This document shows positions 62,504 through 64,000 of a DNA stretch of 64,000 bases, piece by piece. The translations under genes were made by a program, and so were the position numbers. The stretch comes from Nereocystis luetkeana (lineage: Eukaryota; Sar; Phaeophyceae; Laminariales; Laminariaceae). Within the stretch, counting starts at the first letter, position 1; the number at the start of each line of letters is the position of its first letter. The notes under the pieces are model-generated. The model was not told where the DNA came from. It worked only from the letters and a program-made list of their open reading frames with translations, and did not search any database. Where the stretch lies: NCBI GenBank assembly GCA_031213475.1, contig JARUPZ010000014.1, positions 3,824,535 through 3,888,534 of the forward strand, given 5' to 3'.

Positions 62504-62555
62504 GTGGGTGGTTTCAGCTCTTGCATGAAAAATTGCTGTAGGTTTCTTCCTTTCC

Positions 62556-63120
62556 GGTAGGTCATCAAACTGCTGCAGTAGGTCGTCAAGCTCCAGTAGT
62601 AGGCCGCCACACTGCAGTAGGTCATCAAGCTACGCTGGGTAATCAAACTGCAGTTAGCAAAATTCGATGAAAATCGGCGAGCAGTGGGAATGCTGAACCC
62701 TATGCGCGACAAAAAATAAAGGCCCGTACCTGGAGGGAGAAGGGACGAGACCTGTGACCACGGCTTGTCCAGAAGATCGCTGAGGGTAAAACCTCCTACG
62801 AGTCGGGCTGGAAAGTAAAAGTGATGATAAAAAATAAAAGCATTTTACCAAATTCATGTGCGGTAGGTAAACACACTCCTGTGCAGCAGGTAATCAAGCT
62901 ACAGTGGGAAATCAAAATCCAGTACTAACTCGTCAAACTACAGCAGGCCACCAAGCTACAGCGGGTAACCAGGCTGCGGTAGGTCATTACACCTACTGTA
63001 CAGGCAGTAGGTATTCAAACTACTGTACAGGCAGTAGGCCATCAAACTCGCGCCAAACTACAGCAAGTCATCAAACTACAGAAATACCTGGTTGGTAATT
63101 AAACTATAGTAGGTCACCAA
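62556..63120 (+). repeat. GTAGGTCATCAAACT minisatellite, interrupted
   Basis: Imperfect units of about 18-22 bases (ctgcagtaggtcatcaaact and variants) fill 62556-62655 and 62886-63120. About 230 bases of unrelated sequence lie between. The array begins about 50 bases after the last exon seen. Confidence 0.8.
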
Positions 63121-63349
63121 ACACTTGTGCATCAGGCTTATCGTACTATAGTAGTCGTGCTGTGGCCAGGGCTGCGAGTTGGCAAATCGCCAACTTTTAG
63201 TTGATAGTTGCTACTAGCTGGCTGGGCTTTTTACAGTTAGTCGCGTGCGGTAATTGTGCGGAGTTCTGCACCTTTAATATAAGTGGCGCGAGTGTTTCAT
63301 GGCTCGACGCTTGTTTTTTTACGCTTATAAATACCAAGGCTTTTGACGG

Positions 63350-63545
63350 GCCATGATCCAACCCGCGGGTCGAGCCAGGAGGTCGTAAAATTTCACTGGT
63401 CGGGTCGGATCAGGAGGTTTTCATCATTTCACGAGTCAGGCCAGGTCCCCCTGACCCGAGCCGCCCCGACCCGACCTGATCCGACCCGACCTGATCCGAC
63501 CCGACCGGACCCAACCCGACCCGCGAAGTTTGACGTGACCCGTGA
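63350..63545. mobile_element. CCGACCC foldback repeat, family J copy 2
   Basis: Left half ggtcgggtcggatcaggagg, right half cctgatccgacccgacctga; the two arms are reverse complements. Ends gacccgtgaatagcccc like the copy at 39470. Confidence 0.7.
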
Positions 63546-64000
63546 ATAGCCCCGACAAAAGGCTAAGTCAGTTAGTTGGCGTACGTTGCCAATCGTCTAC
63601 TCAACTACCAGGGTAGTCGTGAAGTCCCGCCGACGCACAACCCTATCTATCTGTGGTTGGTCTAGACACCCGTTATGTGCAGAAGAAGCAGTATCAGGCC
63701 AATATTTCGTGCACAGAAGGGAGAGAGGCTCCAACGCGTGCTGTGAGTTTCGTCTCCGCGGTGAAGGGGGAGAGTGGGAACCCGTTCAATAGCGCGGGTG
63801 CTGACGGCCTCCTCGTGCTCGTTTTTAACGCTCATACAAAAGCATCCCCAGAGTACTCCAAAGGCGACCCCTCCCCCCGCCCCCGCCGTTATGAGTGTTT
63901 TACTTAACGCGTTTGTTTTGTCGGGACATGTGAAGAACCCGTGGAATATCCCATGGAGTGTCCAACGGGACCACTACAAGTATTTTGTTATGGGGCATCC

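Noticed and set aside
63586-63907. Candidate final dynein exon
   Set aside because: No trace of the conserved STTGHSTN or YKT motifs, so it is treated as intron or unrelated sequence.

Overview
This is nuclear DNA from a eukaryote, and nearly all of it is the inside of one gene. Read on the plus strand, 45 short exons (62 to 213 bases) between 996 and 62503 join, with every splice phase agreeing and no internal stop, into 2,006 codons of an axonemal dynein heavy chain. The order of motifs (AAA3, AAA4, stalk and microtubule-binding tip, AAA5, AAA6, C-terminal domain) and near gap-free colinearity with remembered animal DNAH1 place it in the single-headed inner-arm class, closest to DNAH1. The tail, AAA1-2 and the last roughly 90 residues lie outside the window. 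An axonemal dynein means a flagellated stage. The intron-rich structure (introns mostly 0.3 to 3 kb), middling GC and abundant TACGTA words would suit a brown alga or other stramenopile, but the organism is an inference.

Layout: AAA3 is at 1-8.6 kb, AAA4 at 11.6-18.1 kb, stalk coiled coil 1 at 21-23.5 kb, the microtubule-binding region at 23.9-27.1 kb, stalk coiled coil 2 at 28.5-30 kb, AAA5 at 31-36.9 kb, AAA6 at 38-47 kb, and the C-terminal region at 47.3-62.5 kb. Only about 9% of the window is coding. I recognise no second gene in the introns or on the minus strand.

The introns hold many small non-autonomous DNA transposons: ten copies of a ~105 bp palindromic MITE with TA targets (family B), seven full copies and one half of a ~95 bp piggyBac-like palindrome with TTAA-like edges (family D), a ~240 bp element with 18-bp inverted ends, a ~500 bp repeat with two long copies, AGATCATCTAC-rich elements, and several others. 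Microsatellites and long homopolymer C/G runs are common.

Three patterns are not explained by ordinary annotation. (1) At many exon edges the neighbouring intron carries one to seven decayed copies of that same exon edge together with its splice site, as if introns grew by repeated tandem duplication across the exon-intron boundary. The clearest cases lie after the exon ending at 16270, before the exon starting at 49529, after the exons ending at 32032, 36960 and 1150, and before the exon starting at 4894. (2) Six of 44 introns (about 14%) start with GC instead of GT, each supported by reading frame and protein colinearity. (3) The near-palindrome TACCWGGTA occurs about eleven times exactly. 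In two MITE copies it appears as a precise 7-base insertion at a TA, which looks like the excision scar of a TA-targeting transposon; the commoner TACWGTA may be a second scar type.
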